From Vibrio lentus (lineage in GTDB: Bacteria > Pseudomonadota > Gammaproteobacteria > Enterobacterales > Vibrionaceae), in contig NZ_JAUFQE010000001.1 of assembly GCF_030409755.1 (NCBI RefSeq), forward strand, positions 248,001-312,000: DNA of 64,000 nt, given 5' to 3'. The position numbers were made by a program, and so were the translations under genes. The notes beneath the pieces are model-generated. The model was not told the DNA's origin, did no database searches, and was given only the letters and a program-made list of their open reading frames with translations. Within the stretch, counting starts at the first letter, position 1. Every line of letters begins with the position of its first letter. Shown here piece after piece: positions 56,316-64,000 of the stretch.

Positions 56316-56876
56316 ATGGCTGTTGAACATACGCCTCCAAGTACTTATATCCTTCGCGATCTGCACGATGTCGCCATTCCCGAGAGCGTGAGCTGGATGC
56401 CGCAAACTATTGGCTGGAAGATCCTTGGCGTCATTCTGTTATTGGTCGCTATCTATCTGGCTTATCGCTTGGCGCAGAGATGGTGGAATAACCGTTATCG
56501 TAAAGAAGCGCTTAAAGAGCTCATGGTATTGGATGCAAGAGACAAAAACTCAACCGAACGAACCTTCAAGGTACTGAAAGTGGTACTCCGTTACCTAGAC
56601 AGCAGCAATGCAAAGTTGTTTGGCCAAGCTTATGTGAACCGTTTGAATGCTTATCTACCTGTCGGCGCTGACACGAGCAAAAACAGTAATGCTTTCTTTG
56701 CCGATGAAGTCTCGGAATTATGGATGCAGAGCCTAATTGACCCTAAAGTACGTTTGACCTTTGAACAGCGTTTAGAGGTGATTGAAACCGCGATGATGTG
56801 GCTAAAACTTCATAAACCAGATCTACAAGCGAAACCGGATGTACAAGCAAAACCAGAGGGGCAAGATAATGTTTGA
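56316..56876 (+). CDS. DUF4381-domain membrane protein
   Basis: A 186-residue protein with one membrane helix (about 32-52, GWKILGVILLLVAIYLAYRLA) and a cytoplasmic helical domain ending in Lys/Gln-rich repeats (QAKPDVQAKPEGQ). It fits the DUF4381 family of MoxR-Bat operons. It overlaps the next gene by 8 bp. Confidence 0.85.
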   Translation: MAVEHTPPSTYILRDLHDVAIPESVSWMPQTIGWKILGVILLLVAIYLAYRLAQRWWNNRYRKEALKELMVLDARDKNSTERTFKVLKVVLRYLDSSNAKLFGQAYVNRLNAYLPVGADTSKNSNAFFADEVSELWMQSLIDPKVRLTFEQRLEVIETAMMWLKLHKPDLQAKPDVQAKPEGQDNV

Positions 56877-57948
56877 TAGTTTATCTGCCAGCTTTGAATT
56901 TGCACATCCACTGTGGTTCATCGCTCTACCTTTGCCTTTACTTGTTTATTTTGCCGTACCTGCTTATCGCACTAAACAAATGGCCATCAAGGTGCCTTTT
57001 TTCAGTGAGTTGGTTGAGGCGATTGGGGAAGCGCCGTCAGAAGGTGCAAGCCAGTTAACACCAAGCTGGTGGCAACGCACTACGCTGATCATTACCTGGG
57101 TATTAGTGATTTGCGCATTAGCGAAACCTACCATTCTTGGTGAGCCACAAGTTCGTGAACAATTAGGTCGTGACGTGATGGTTGTTGTTGATTTGTCTGG
57201 CTCAATGGCTGAACAAGATTTTACCTCTAAACAAGGGGATAAAATCTCTCGCTTAGATGCGACCAAAGAAGTGTTAGCCGATTTTGCGAAAACCAGAAAA
57301 GGGGACCGACTCGGTTTGATCTTGTTTGGTGATGCGGCGTTTGTACAAACACCGTTTACTGCTGATCAAGATGTCTGGCTTGAACTGCTTAATCAAACCG
57401 ATGTCGCGATGGCAGGGCAAAGCACGCACTTAGGTGATGCAATTGGCTTGGCGATTAAGGTGTTTGAACAAAGCGAAAAGCAGAGTGCTGCCGTTCAAGA
57501 TTCCAGTATTGATGCGAACGTGAAAGAGAAAGTTGTGATTGTGCTAACTGATGGCAATGACACAGGAAGCTTTGTTGAGCCTATCGATGCCGCCAAAGTC
57601 GCCAAGGCGAAAGGCGTTCGTATTCACGTTATCGCCATGGGCGATCCCCAAACCGTGGGAGAAGTGGCGTTGGATATGGAAACCATCAAACGTGTAGCGC
57701 AAGAATCCGGTGGTGAAGCCTTTGAAGCGCTCAACCGTGATGAACTGACCAAAGCCTACACTCAAATCGGTGAACTAGAGCCTCAGCTGTATGAGAGTAC
57801 CACTTATCGTCCTAAACAGGGGTTACATCATTACTTGATGGCCATTGTTGTTGTGATGTATTTGACTGCGTTTAGCTTGGCGACAATCCGTAGAAGATCG
57901 CTTTTGGTTTCTTCAAAGAAAAATTTAAAAGGAGAGAACGATGCCTGA
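56869..57948 (+). CDS. BatA-like VWA membrane protein
   Basis: A 359-residue protein: two N-terminal membrane helices (about 12-30 and 68-88), a VWA domain with intact MIDAS (VVDLSGSMAEQ, the Thr in TPFTADQD and Asp in LTDGNDTGS), then a C-terminal helix. ATG 56869 is chosen since GAGGGG lies just upstream and homologues start MFxS. Overlaps both neighbours by 8 bp. Confidence 0.93.
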   Translation: MFDSLSASFEFAHPLWFIALPLPLLVYFAVPAYRTKQMAIKVPFFSELVEAIGEAPSEGASQLTPSWWQRTTLIITWVLVICALAKPTILGEPQVREQLGRDVMVVVDLSGSMAEQDFTSKQGDKISRLDATKEVLADFAKTRKGDRLGLILFGDAAFVQTPFTADQDVWLELLNQTDVAMAGQSTHLGDAIGLAIKVFEQSEKQSAAVQDSSIDANVKEKVVIVLTDGNDTGSFVEPIDAAKVAKAKGVRIHVIAMGDPQTVGEVALDMETIKRVAQESGGEAFEALNRDELTKAYTQIGELEPQLYESTTYRPKQGLHHYLMAIVVVMYLTAFSLATIRRRSLLVSSKKNLKGENDA

Positions 57949-59665
57949 TTCTCTCATGTTGCAACAGTTCTTTACTCAGTTTCACTTTATTCGACCATTG
58001 TGGTTATTGGCTTTTATTCCGATGTTCTTCTTGTTATGGGTTCGTTGGAGAGAAGAAACCAAACCAACGTGGAAAGATATTCTACCTGCACACTTACGTG
58101 ATGCCTTGACGATTGGCGAAACAGGCTGGCGTAAGCAGCTGCCATTGAAGTTATTGGTGGTGATTGTAACTATCGCCATCATTATCTGTTCTGGCCCAAC
58201 ATGGCAGCGTGAGGCTTCGCCTTTTGGTGAAGACAAAGCGTCGATGTTGGTTGTGCTTGATAACAGCGAATCCATGCTGGCGAAAGACTTACCACCGAGT
58301 CGCTTGGAACGATCTAAGCAGAAAGTTAGAGATTTACTGGCAGCGCGCAAGGGCGGTAACACAGGTTTAGTTGTGTATGCGGGCAGTGCCCACGTTGCAA
58401 TGCCTGTGACTCAAGACAGCAAGGTATTCGAACCGTTTCTTGCGGCTATCACACCTGACATCATGCCTGTATCAGGTAAGTCAGCAGAAGAAGCGCTGCC
58501 ACTCATAAATCAGCAATTGTCTGGTGAGCTAGGTTCGTCAGTGTTGTTGGTATCGGATGGTGTAAACCCAAGTACCATCAGAGCGTTCGAGAGCTTCTTT
58601 AACGACAATCCGTATCAGTTGCTCATTCTAGCCGCAGGGAACAGTAATGTGGTGAGCGATAATCCTGTCGACCTAGATTCACTGCGTAACTTAGCGAGTA
58701 AGACGGGTGGACGACTGATCGAAGTGACCGTTGATGATTCGGATATCCAACAACTGAACAGAGCGGTTGAAAGAAACATGCAACTCAACGGTGAGTCTTC
58801 AATGCCTTGGAAAGACATGGGATACGGACTACTTATTCCAATGGCTATCATTATGTTGTTGTGGTTCAGAAAAGGGTGGTTGGTTCAGTGGTGTGTTGTT
58901 GGTTTGATGATCACAAGCAGCATCTATTCACCAGACACTTTGGCCAAAACGGTCAACTTAACCGCTGAGAAACCAGTTGTGGTGGAGTCGGTTACGGCTT
59001 GGGACAAAACAGCTCAATGGTGGTGGGACTTATGGTTAACGCCTGACCAGCAAGGTCAACGCTTGCTGAACCAGAAGGAATACCTTGAAGCAGCAAAACA
59101 TTTTACTGACCCTATGCGAAAAGGTGCGGCTTACTACTATGCTCGTGATTTTAAGTTAGCTCACAGTGCGTTCTTGCAAACCAAAACTGATCTTGGTTTA
59201 TACAATGCCGCAAGTGCGTTAGCCAGACAACGAGAATACCTTGCTGCGCGAGACCTTTTGAAGTCATTAAGCGAGAAAGAGGGTCTGTCACCAGAACTAA
59301 GAACGGATGTGGAGAACAATCTTGCTGTGCTTAGTGGCATTGTCGAAGAGGTTAATCGCACCAGTGAAAGCCAATCAGGCACAACAGATGGCCCTGAAGA
59401 ATCTTTAGAACTCGAAGACGACCAGCCGCGTACGGGTGATGGTGCAGAAGAAGAAACGGTCGCGGAATTGATGCTCAAGGAAACGCTTAATGCGAATGAG
59501 ATTTTGGGCAGCCAAGAGCTTGCCGACAAGTGGTTGAAGCGCGTAGAAGCCGACCCTAAGTTCTTCTTGAAATCCAAATTCCAAATTCAGTTAAGAGATC
59601 CTGCGCCTTCGATCGAGCAGATGCCAAAACAAGAACAGACGCCAAAACAGGAGCAAACACAATGA
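57941..59665 (+). CDS. BatB/BatC-like VWA and TPR protein
   Basis: A 574-residue protein combining the BatB plan (two N-terminal helices, VWA with VLDNSESM, a helix near 290-310 and another hydrophobic stretch at 315-330) with a BatC-like TPR region from about 365 (EYLEAAKHFTDPMRKGAAYYYARD) and an acidic, Gln-rich tail that includes a repeat of KQEQTP. In some bacteria these are two genes, so this is a fusion. AAGGAGAG precedes the ATG. Confidence 0.9.
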   Translation: MPDSLMLQQFFTQFHFIRPLWLLAFIPMFFLLWVRWREETKPTWKDILPAHLRDALTIGETGWRKQLPLKLLVVIVTIAIIICSGPTWQREASPFGEDKASMLVVLDNSESMLAKDLPPSRLERSKQKVRDLLAARKGGNTGLVVYAGSAHVAMPVTQDSKVFEPFLAAITPDIMPVSGKSAEEALPLINQQLSGELGSSVLLVSDGVNPSTIRAFESFFNDNPYQLLILAAGNSNVVSDNPVDLDSLRNLASKTGGRLIEVTVDDSDIQQLNRAVERNMQLNGESSMPWKDMGYGLLIPMAIIMLLWFRKGWLVQWCVVGLMITSSIYSPDTLAKTVNLTAEKPVVVESVTAWDKTAQWWWDLWLTPDQQGQRLLNQKEYLEAAKHFTDPMRKGAAYYYARDFKLAHSAFLQTKTDLGLYNAASALARQREYLAARDLLKSLSEKEGLSPELRTDVENNLAVLSGIVEEVNRTSESQSGTTDGPEESLELEDDQPRTGDGAEEETVAELMLKETLNANEILGSQELADKWLKRVEADPKFFLKSKFQIQLRDPAPSIEQMPKQEQTPKQEQTQ

Positions 59666-61023
59666 GTCGATATGATTTAGCTCTTGAAGTGGTTCAAACA
59701 AAGGTAGGGCGTTCAGAGTCCATTAAACTTACCAAAACCTTGCTTGTGTCGATGGTTCTATTGATTAGCACCGTTTTCCCTACTCTTGTTTCTGCGGCTG
59801 ATATCTATGATCTGCAGAAGAGTGGTGATGTAGAACTGATCGCTTGGGTTGGAGAAAAACCGAAGTCAGGCGATAAGATAATGCCAACGAAAGTCAGCGT
59901 TAATGAGCAAGTGATTCTGAATATTGAGGTGGCGACCCCTCGCTGGCTAACGGGTGGTACGCGAATTGGCAGCATCGAAATCCCCAATGTAATCGCAAAG
60001 CAGCGCAACCAACTTGCGACGAACTACACTGAACGAGTCGGTGGTACTACGTGGTCACGCCAGCGTTGGGAAGTGACGCTTTATCCGATGACCTCGGGTG
60101 AATTTGTGATTCCTACTGTGCCTGTTCGTATCCAAGTGTCAGCACCTGATGGCTCAAACGTAGGTGGTACGCTTTATACGCAGCCGATTAAGTTTGAAGC
60201 CTCATTACCGTCTGGTTTGTTAAGTGATGAATCGCCTTGGTTTTCTGCGACAGACGTGGATGTTGAGCAGCAATGGCAACGTTCGAGCGAGGACTTAAAA
60301 GTGGGTGATGCGGTTACTCGAACCGTGACGATCAAAGCGAAAGACAGTTTGTCGGTGTTACTTCCCAATGTGTTGACCAATGAATCGACTCAGCAATATC
60401 AAGCTTACCCTCAGCCCAACCGTTTCGATGACACACAAGAACGTGGTGACTACCGTTCCGGTAGAATTGAAGAGACGGTTTATGTGATTCAGCAAGGTGG
60501 TGAATTTACCTTACCGGAGTTCACATTCCAGTGGTGGGACAGCAAAAATCAGCGTCTTGAGAGCGTGGTAATAAAAGGCGAAGTGTTTGAAGCAAAACAC
60601 ACATTCCAATCCTTCATCAAAGCTTACAGGTCGGTCTTTATAAGCGTTGGTTTGGCAGTGGTGTTATGTGGCATGTTATTCGTTGCGGCGAAGCGCTATT
60701 ACAAAAACCGACCAACACCAAGCTGGTTGGTATTGCGTCGTTTACTTAAGCAAAATAATTGGCCTGCATTGAGAACCTTTATCTATCGTCAATTGCGCAG
60801 AGAAAACGCTCAATTAGAATTGGGTAAAGCGAGCGGACAAAAGCGTTGGCTAGAAGATAGTGAAGCGCTTCAGCAAGGGCGTGAAGATAGAAACGTATTT
60901 TCTCGTTTATGGAAAGGCTTACGTAACTTACCCAGCGACGAATCAAACTCAAGTAACTCTCGTTCGATTTTTGACCGATTGAGAATCCCTAAAGCTTTGC
61001 CAGACTTAAAAGATAAAACCTAG
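59662..61023 (+). CDS. BatD-like protein
   Basis: A 453-residue protein with a signal/anchor helix (about 25-45), a BatD-type beta-rich periplasmic part (VNEQVILNIEV, QRWEVTLYPMTSGEFVIP, IEETVYVIQQGGEFTLPEF), a membrane helix near 320-340, and a charged cytoplasmic tail. Overlaps the previous gene by 4 bp. Last gene of the MoxR operon. Confidence 0.9.
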   Translation: MSRYDLALEVVQTKVGRSESIKLTKTLLVSMVLLISTVFPTLVSAADIYDLQKSGDVELIAWVGEKPKSGDKIMPTKVSVNEQVILNIEVATPRWLTGGTRIGSIEIPNVIAKQRNQLATNYTERVGGTTWSRQRWEVTLYPMTSGEFVIPTVPVRIQVSAPDGSNVGGTLYTQPIKFEASLPSGLLSDESPWFSATDVDVEQQWQRSSEDLKVGDAVTRTVTIKAKDSLSVLLPNVLTNESTQQYQAYPQPNRFDDTQERGDYRSGRIEETVYVIQQGGEFTLPEFTFQWWDSKNQRLESVVIKGEVFEAKHTFQSFIKAYRSVFISVGLAVVLCGMLFVAAKRYYKNRPTPSWLVLRRLLKQNNWPALRTFIYRQLRRENAQLELGKASGQKRWLEDSEALQQGREDRNVFSRLWKGLRNLPSDESNSSNSRSIFDRLRIPKALPDLKDKT

Positions 61024-61185
61024 TTTTATGCGAAGGTTAAACGAGTTGTTCGATGAGAAATATAGCCGTTTGATATATAAAGTGCTGCGAAGTGATGGGA
61101 AGCGTTTTATTGAAATACCGATAAAAATTCTGGGTTTATCGGGGCATTCTGCACAAACTGAAGCAATTCACATCGAACATAATCG

Positions 61186-61218
61186 GCAGTTTCTCTACTA
61201 TAGGGAAACTGCTTCTTT
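61186..61218 (+). terminator. terminator or attenuator ahead of the LysR gene
   Basis: GCAGTTTCTC (61186-61195) pairs with GGGAAACTGC (61203-61212) over 10 bp with one G-U pair, followed by TTCTTT. It ends only about 14 bp before the LysR start codon. It may terminate the MoxR operon. Confidence 0.65.
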
Positions 61219-61231
61219 AATATGGAACTGT

Positions 61232-62143
61232 ATGAAAAGCACCGAACTCAATTTAATTCCTATATTTGTTGCTATCTATGAAGAGCAGAACTTGTCTAGG
61301 GCTGCTAATCGCATGGATATAAGCCAACCTGCTGTGAGCAAAGCGCTTGCACGGTTGCGAGATATCTATGACGAACCACTGTTTCACCGAACCACATCAG
61401 GTGTAGAGCCGACCACTTTTGCTATTGATATTTACCCTGCAATGGCTGCTGCGCTTAAGAACTTTACTTCTACCTTATCGGCTTCAAGAGACTTTGACCC
61501 AAAAACATCAAATCGTATTTTCTCTATCGCCTGCGTTTCCGCGGCAAGCTACGAAATGGTGCCAAGAGTCATGCAGTTGATTAGCCAAGTGGCGCCGAAC
61601 ATCGCGTTAGAAGTCCATCCTCTGTTTACAGAAGATTATGAATCGGACTTGAGGCTACAAAGACACGATGTGATCATTGATATGACGCCAAGAGGAAGAA
61701 CCACGCTCAAGCACGAGGTGGTTTCTACAGAGGAGCTAGTGGTGGTGTGCCGTTCAGATCACCCCGTAATTAGCGATACTATCAATATGGAGCAATTTCT
61801 TACTCTCGATCACGTCGTGGTGTCACGCTGGCATGCACGTAAAAGCTTATTAAGCTCTGAACACTTTAGTGATTTGGAAAAGCGAAGAGTTGTGTATCGA
61901 GCTGCTGGTGTTGTCGAGATGCTCCCTGTGATTGAGGGATCTGATGCTATTGGCATGCTTCCTATGTCATCGGTGCGATGTTTTGCTGAAAAGTACAATG
62001 TCAGAACTCTGCCTTTGCCCTTTGATTTGGAAGACCTCGATATGTGTATGATTTGGCACCCAAGCCGCACTAACGAACCAAGCCATAAGTGGTTACGCGC
62101 TAAGATCAAAGCAGCGGCAAAGGACACATCGACTAAGCCTTAG
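61232..62143 (+). CDS. LysR-family transcriptional regulator
   Basis: A 303-residue LysR regulator. The helix-turn-helix is [20 protein letters not shown] then [13 protein letters not shown], followed by the effector domain. ATG 61232 is chosen because GGAA lies upstream and it matches the usual family N-terminus; the frame is open from 61028, but that stretch includes the hairpin at 61186-61218. Target genes unclear. Confidence 0.9.
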   Translation: MKSTELNLIPIFVAIYEEQNLSRAANRMDISQPAVSKALARLRDIYDEPLFHRTTSGVEPTTFAIDIYPAMAAALKNFTSTLSASRDFDPKTSNRIFSIACVSAASYEMVPRVMQLISQVAPNIALEVHPLFTEDYESDLRLQRHDVIIDMTPRGRTTLKHEVVSTEELVVVCRSDHPVISDTINMEQFLTLDHVVVSRWHARKSLLSSEHFSDLEKRRVVYRAAGVVEMLPVIEGSDAIGMLPMSSVRCFAEKYNVRTLPLPFDLEDLDMCMIWHPSRTNEPSHKWLRAKIKAAAKDTSTKP

Positions 62144-62155
62144 AAGGACTCCGTG

Positions 62156-62310
62156 ATGACCGCACTCGCGCGATTCTACGTAGAAAGAAAACCAATATCC
62201 CAGAATTAAGGCAAGCGGTCTTTGCGGCGAGGGATAGGGATATCGACCTACAAGTGAGAGTCACTTGGGAATCGTCGGATATGTTTCGTTTAGTCAATGA
62301 AAGTAACGTT
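62156..62310 (+). pseudogene. remnant of a YegS-like lipid kinase gene
   Basis: AAGGA at 62144-62148 and ATG at 62156 are followed by ATG ACC GCA CT, then one base is missing, and from 62167 the frame reads [18 protein letters not shown], later [14 protein letters not shown]. This matches the N-terminus of YegS-type diacylglycerol/lipid kinases (R-A-I-L-N-G-K-x-T-N...L-R-x-A-V...V-R-V-T-W-E). After about 50 codons similarity stops and the GGGDGT motif and the rest of the domain are absent. A frameshift plus loss of the 3' part makes it a pseudogene. Confidence 0.65.
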
Positions 62311-62878
62311 TGTTATTATTCTAATGACACCGTGGATGATTTTTCTACCGCAACACGAATCCCCAACAATATGAAGCCGATTTTAGTGTGTATCATTGAC
62401 GTATTATATTGTTTAATTTGTTGGATTTCTTCATTAAGACTCCAATTTAAAATAAGTTAAATCTTTAAATAGAGATGCACTATTAATAAATAATGGGTTA
62501 ATTAGTTTTGGATGTATAAATATCTGGTGAGATTGTATGGATGTGTCATACGTGAACATTACGATACTTAGCGATGTGTTTAAATGGGCTAATCTAGCGA
62601 TGAAATATAAGTATAATAAAAATTAGCGCAATGTTTCGGTTGTATTGTAGAAAGCTTTAAACGTTGCTTTAAATCTAGTGGACCTTTAATAGTACGAAGG
62701 CGTTACGGCTTTTTGTGCTCTGCGTGAAAATAAGATGAATGTAGAATGATTTTCCTATTTGATATAGGAAAGCGCTAGTTACTGATACATCACTGATACA
62801 CCTGACCTCAATGATATGAGTAATATTTCTTAATGCCACCGTAGGTGGCTTGTTAAATTTTAATTTATCGAGGTTATT
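62311..62878. other. AT-rich intergenic region
   Basis: About 570 bp after the kinase remnant. The frame from the remnant stays open to 62460 but turns into low-complexity hydrophobic sequence. The rest is AT-rich and should hold the promoter of the lipoprotein gene. No terminator was identified. Confidence 0.5.
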
Positions 62879-64000
62879 ATGTTTAATCGTCAACTCATAT
62901 CTGCGATAGCTATGGTAGTTGGTTTATCTGGATGTGGCAGTGATAGTGATACTGCTGTTTCCACGCCCCTTGTTCTTTTCGACGGCTTTGTTACCGTAGT
63001 CCCTGAGCAAAATTCGTTCGTCAATTTGCGTCCTTTTGTATTGGCAGGCGCATCAGCTGAACTTGAACTCACAGATATTTCACTTGTGAGTGGTAGTGAT
63101 TCAGGTTGTAGTGATTCACCGGTCGTTTCTGAGCTAGGGGTATTAGGTTTTGAAACAACACTCAATGGCAGTGCGCTTTGTAAATATAGTTACTCAGTTG
63201 TTAGCGCTTCATTAGGGAGTAAGGAAGTTGTCGAGAAAACAGCGTCAATAAATGTTTTTGCTACAACATCAGAAAATCCAGTATTGAAGCCAATCTCTGT
63301 CGCGTTGGAGCTTACTGAACCAACTTCTAAGAAAACTGTTTATATCGACAAAGCATTAGAAGCCGCTGGTGATACATGGCCAAGTGGTTATACGTTGTCT
63401 GATAATGTAACGTTATTTGGTGAAGGTGTTTTATCGTCCGATGCAACAACGCGAACAATTACGTTCACTCCTACTAAAATCGGTTCAAATCGTATTGTTT
63501 ACAGGCTTGTCGATGGCGAAGGTTCTGCTCATAAGTATGGAACGATAGAGATCTCTGTGCTTGATAGTGATAATAATGCGCCGATTGCAAGTAATGACGG
63601 TGAATGGAAAGATGAAGTTAAACTCAATACTCTGACCGACATTGATATTGCAGAATTCGTAAAATCGCCGGATGGAGAAGCTCTTCATTTAATAGATGTA
63701 AATGCACTTTCTGCGGACGTGAAAATAAAAGCAACTGAATCTTCAAGCAATACAATATTTACGTTTATGAGTAATGTGTCTGGAGAGCACTATGTAAGCT
63801 ACGTGGTGGGTGATAACAATGGCCTATTTGATACGGGAATTGTCAAGGTTATAGTTGAAGAACGTGATATAAAAGCTACTTGGGTTGATGATTTAGCCGG
63901 CGGCTTGATCTTTACCGCACCGTTAACTAAATCTGAATCAGATACTCTTGGCGCTGGCGCTACGGCGGGCTTTTTTGATGGAGTCAATACACCGGCGGTA
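62879..64000 (+). CDS. large surface lipoprotein, 5' part (runs off the window)
   Basis: ATG 62879, with GAGG 6 nt upstream, opens a frame of 374 codons that reaches the window edge without a stop. The N-terminus is a lipoprotein signal (GLSGC, lipidated Cys19), followed by Ser/Asp-rich sequence. Repeating beta-sandwich-like units follow, with the pattern ...NRIVYRLVDGEGSAHKYGTIEISVLD... and ...EHYVSYVVGDNNGLFDTGIVKVIVEE..., typical of Ig/cadherin-like adhesin repeats. The full protein is probably much longer. Function unknown; surface attachment is inferred. Confidence 0.85.
   Translation, partial: MFNRQLISAIAMVVGLSGCGSDSDTAVSTPLVLFDGFVTVVPEQNSFVNLRPFVLAGASAELELTDISLVSGSDSGCSDSPVVSELGVLGFETTLNGSALCKYSYSVVSASLGSKEVVEKTASINVFATTSENPVLKPISVALELTEPTSKKTVYIDKALEAAGDTWPSGYTLSDNVTLFGEGVLSSDATTRTITFTPTKIGSNRIVYRLVDGEGSAHKYGTIEISVLDSDNNAPIASNDGEWKDEVKLNTLTDIDIAEFVKSPDGEALHLIDVNALSADVKIKATESSSNTIFTFMSNVSGEHYVSYVVGDNNGLFDTGIVKVIVEERDIKATWVDDLAGGLIFTAPLTKSESDTLGAGATAGFFDGVNTPAV

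Noticed and set aside
62254..62460. 68-codon frame as an independent gene
   Set aside because: Its first part is the lipid-kinase remnant in the shifted frame and its second part is low-complexity AT-rich sequence.

Overview
The window looks like part of a Vibrio genome, probably the second chromosome of a marine (Splendidus-like) species. This is inferred from gene content: a supernumerary F0F1 ATP synthase operon besides the usual housekeeping one, an NspS/MbaA-type polyamine/c-di-GMP pair, a vibrio-type adenine riboswitch, DUF2860 and DUF2057 envelope proteins, and moderate GC. No rRNA, tRNA, CRISPR array, phage or complete insertion sequence was seen.

Layout. 0-2.8 kb: an alpha/beta hydrolase, then a LysR regulator divergent from a nitrilase-superfamily amidohydrolase. 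2.9-9.8 kb: a complete atpIBEFHAGDC operon on the minus strand, preceded by an 0.8 kb AT-rich leader region with helically phased direct repeats. 10.6-19.7 kb: a LysR-controlled catabolic cluster of RidA, aldehyde dehydrogenase, an M19 dipeptidase-like protein lacking part of its metal site, a BCCT transporter, a large uncharacterised protein and a DUF3726 protein, closed by a strong terminator. A proline iminopeptidase follows. 22.4-28.9 kb: a respiratory block with a cbb3-type oxidase (CcoN, CcoO and a CcoP fused to a three-haem cytochrome) and a mono-haem cytochrome, facing a SUOX-fold protein and a degenerate GGDEF protein. 29.2-32.7 kb: an NspS/MbaA-like signalling pair. 33-44 kb: mostly single genes (LysE, PhzF, YgjV, cupin, GNATs, fasciclin, DUF2860, LuxR, Crp-like, DUF2057), plus an adenine riboswitch ahead of a deaminase that looks specific for adenine rather than adenosine.

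44.2-54.2 kb: a di-haem peroxidase overlapping a hybrid histidine kinase with a broken HPt-like tail, two divergent sulfatases that look like paralogues, and an octahaem cytochrome with TPR repeats. 54.3-61 kb: a tightly overlapping MoxR-DUF58-DUF4381-VWA-VWA/TPR-BatD operon. The end holds a LysR gene, a frameshifted remnant of a YegS-like lipid kinase gene, and the first 374 codons of a large surface lipoprotein that runs off the window.

The least described parts are the 11.7-19.6 kb cluster and the five-haem CcoP fusion. Functional assignments rest on motifs read by eye; no database search was possible.
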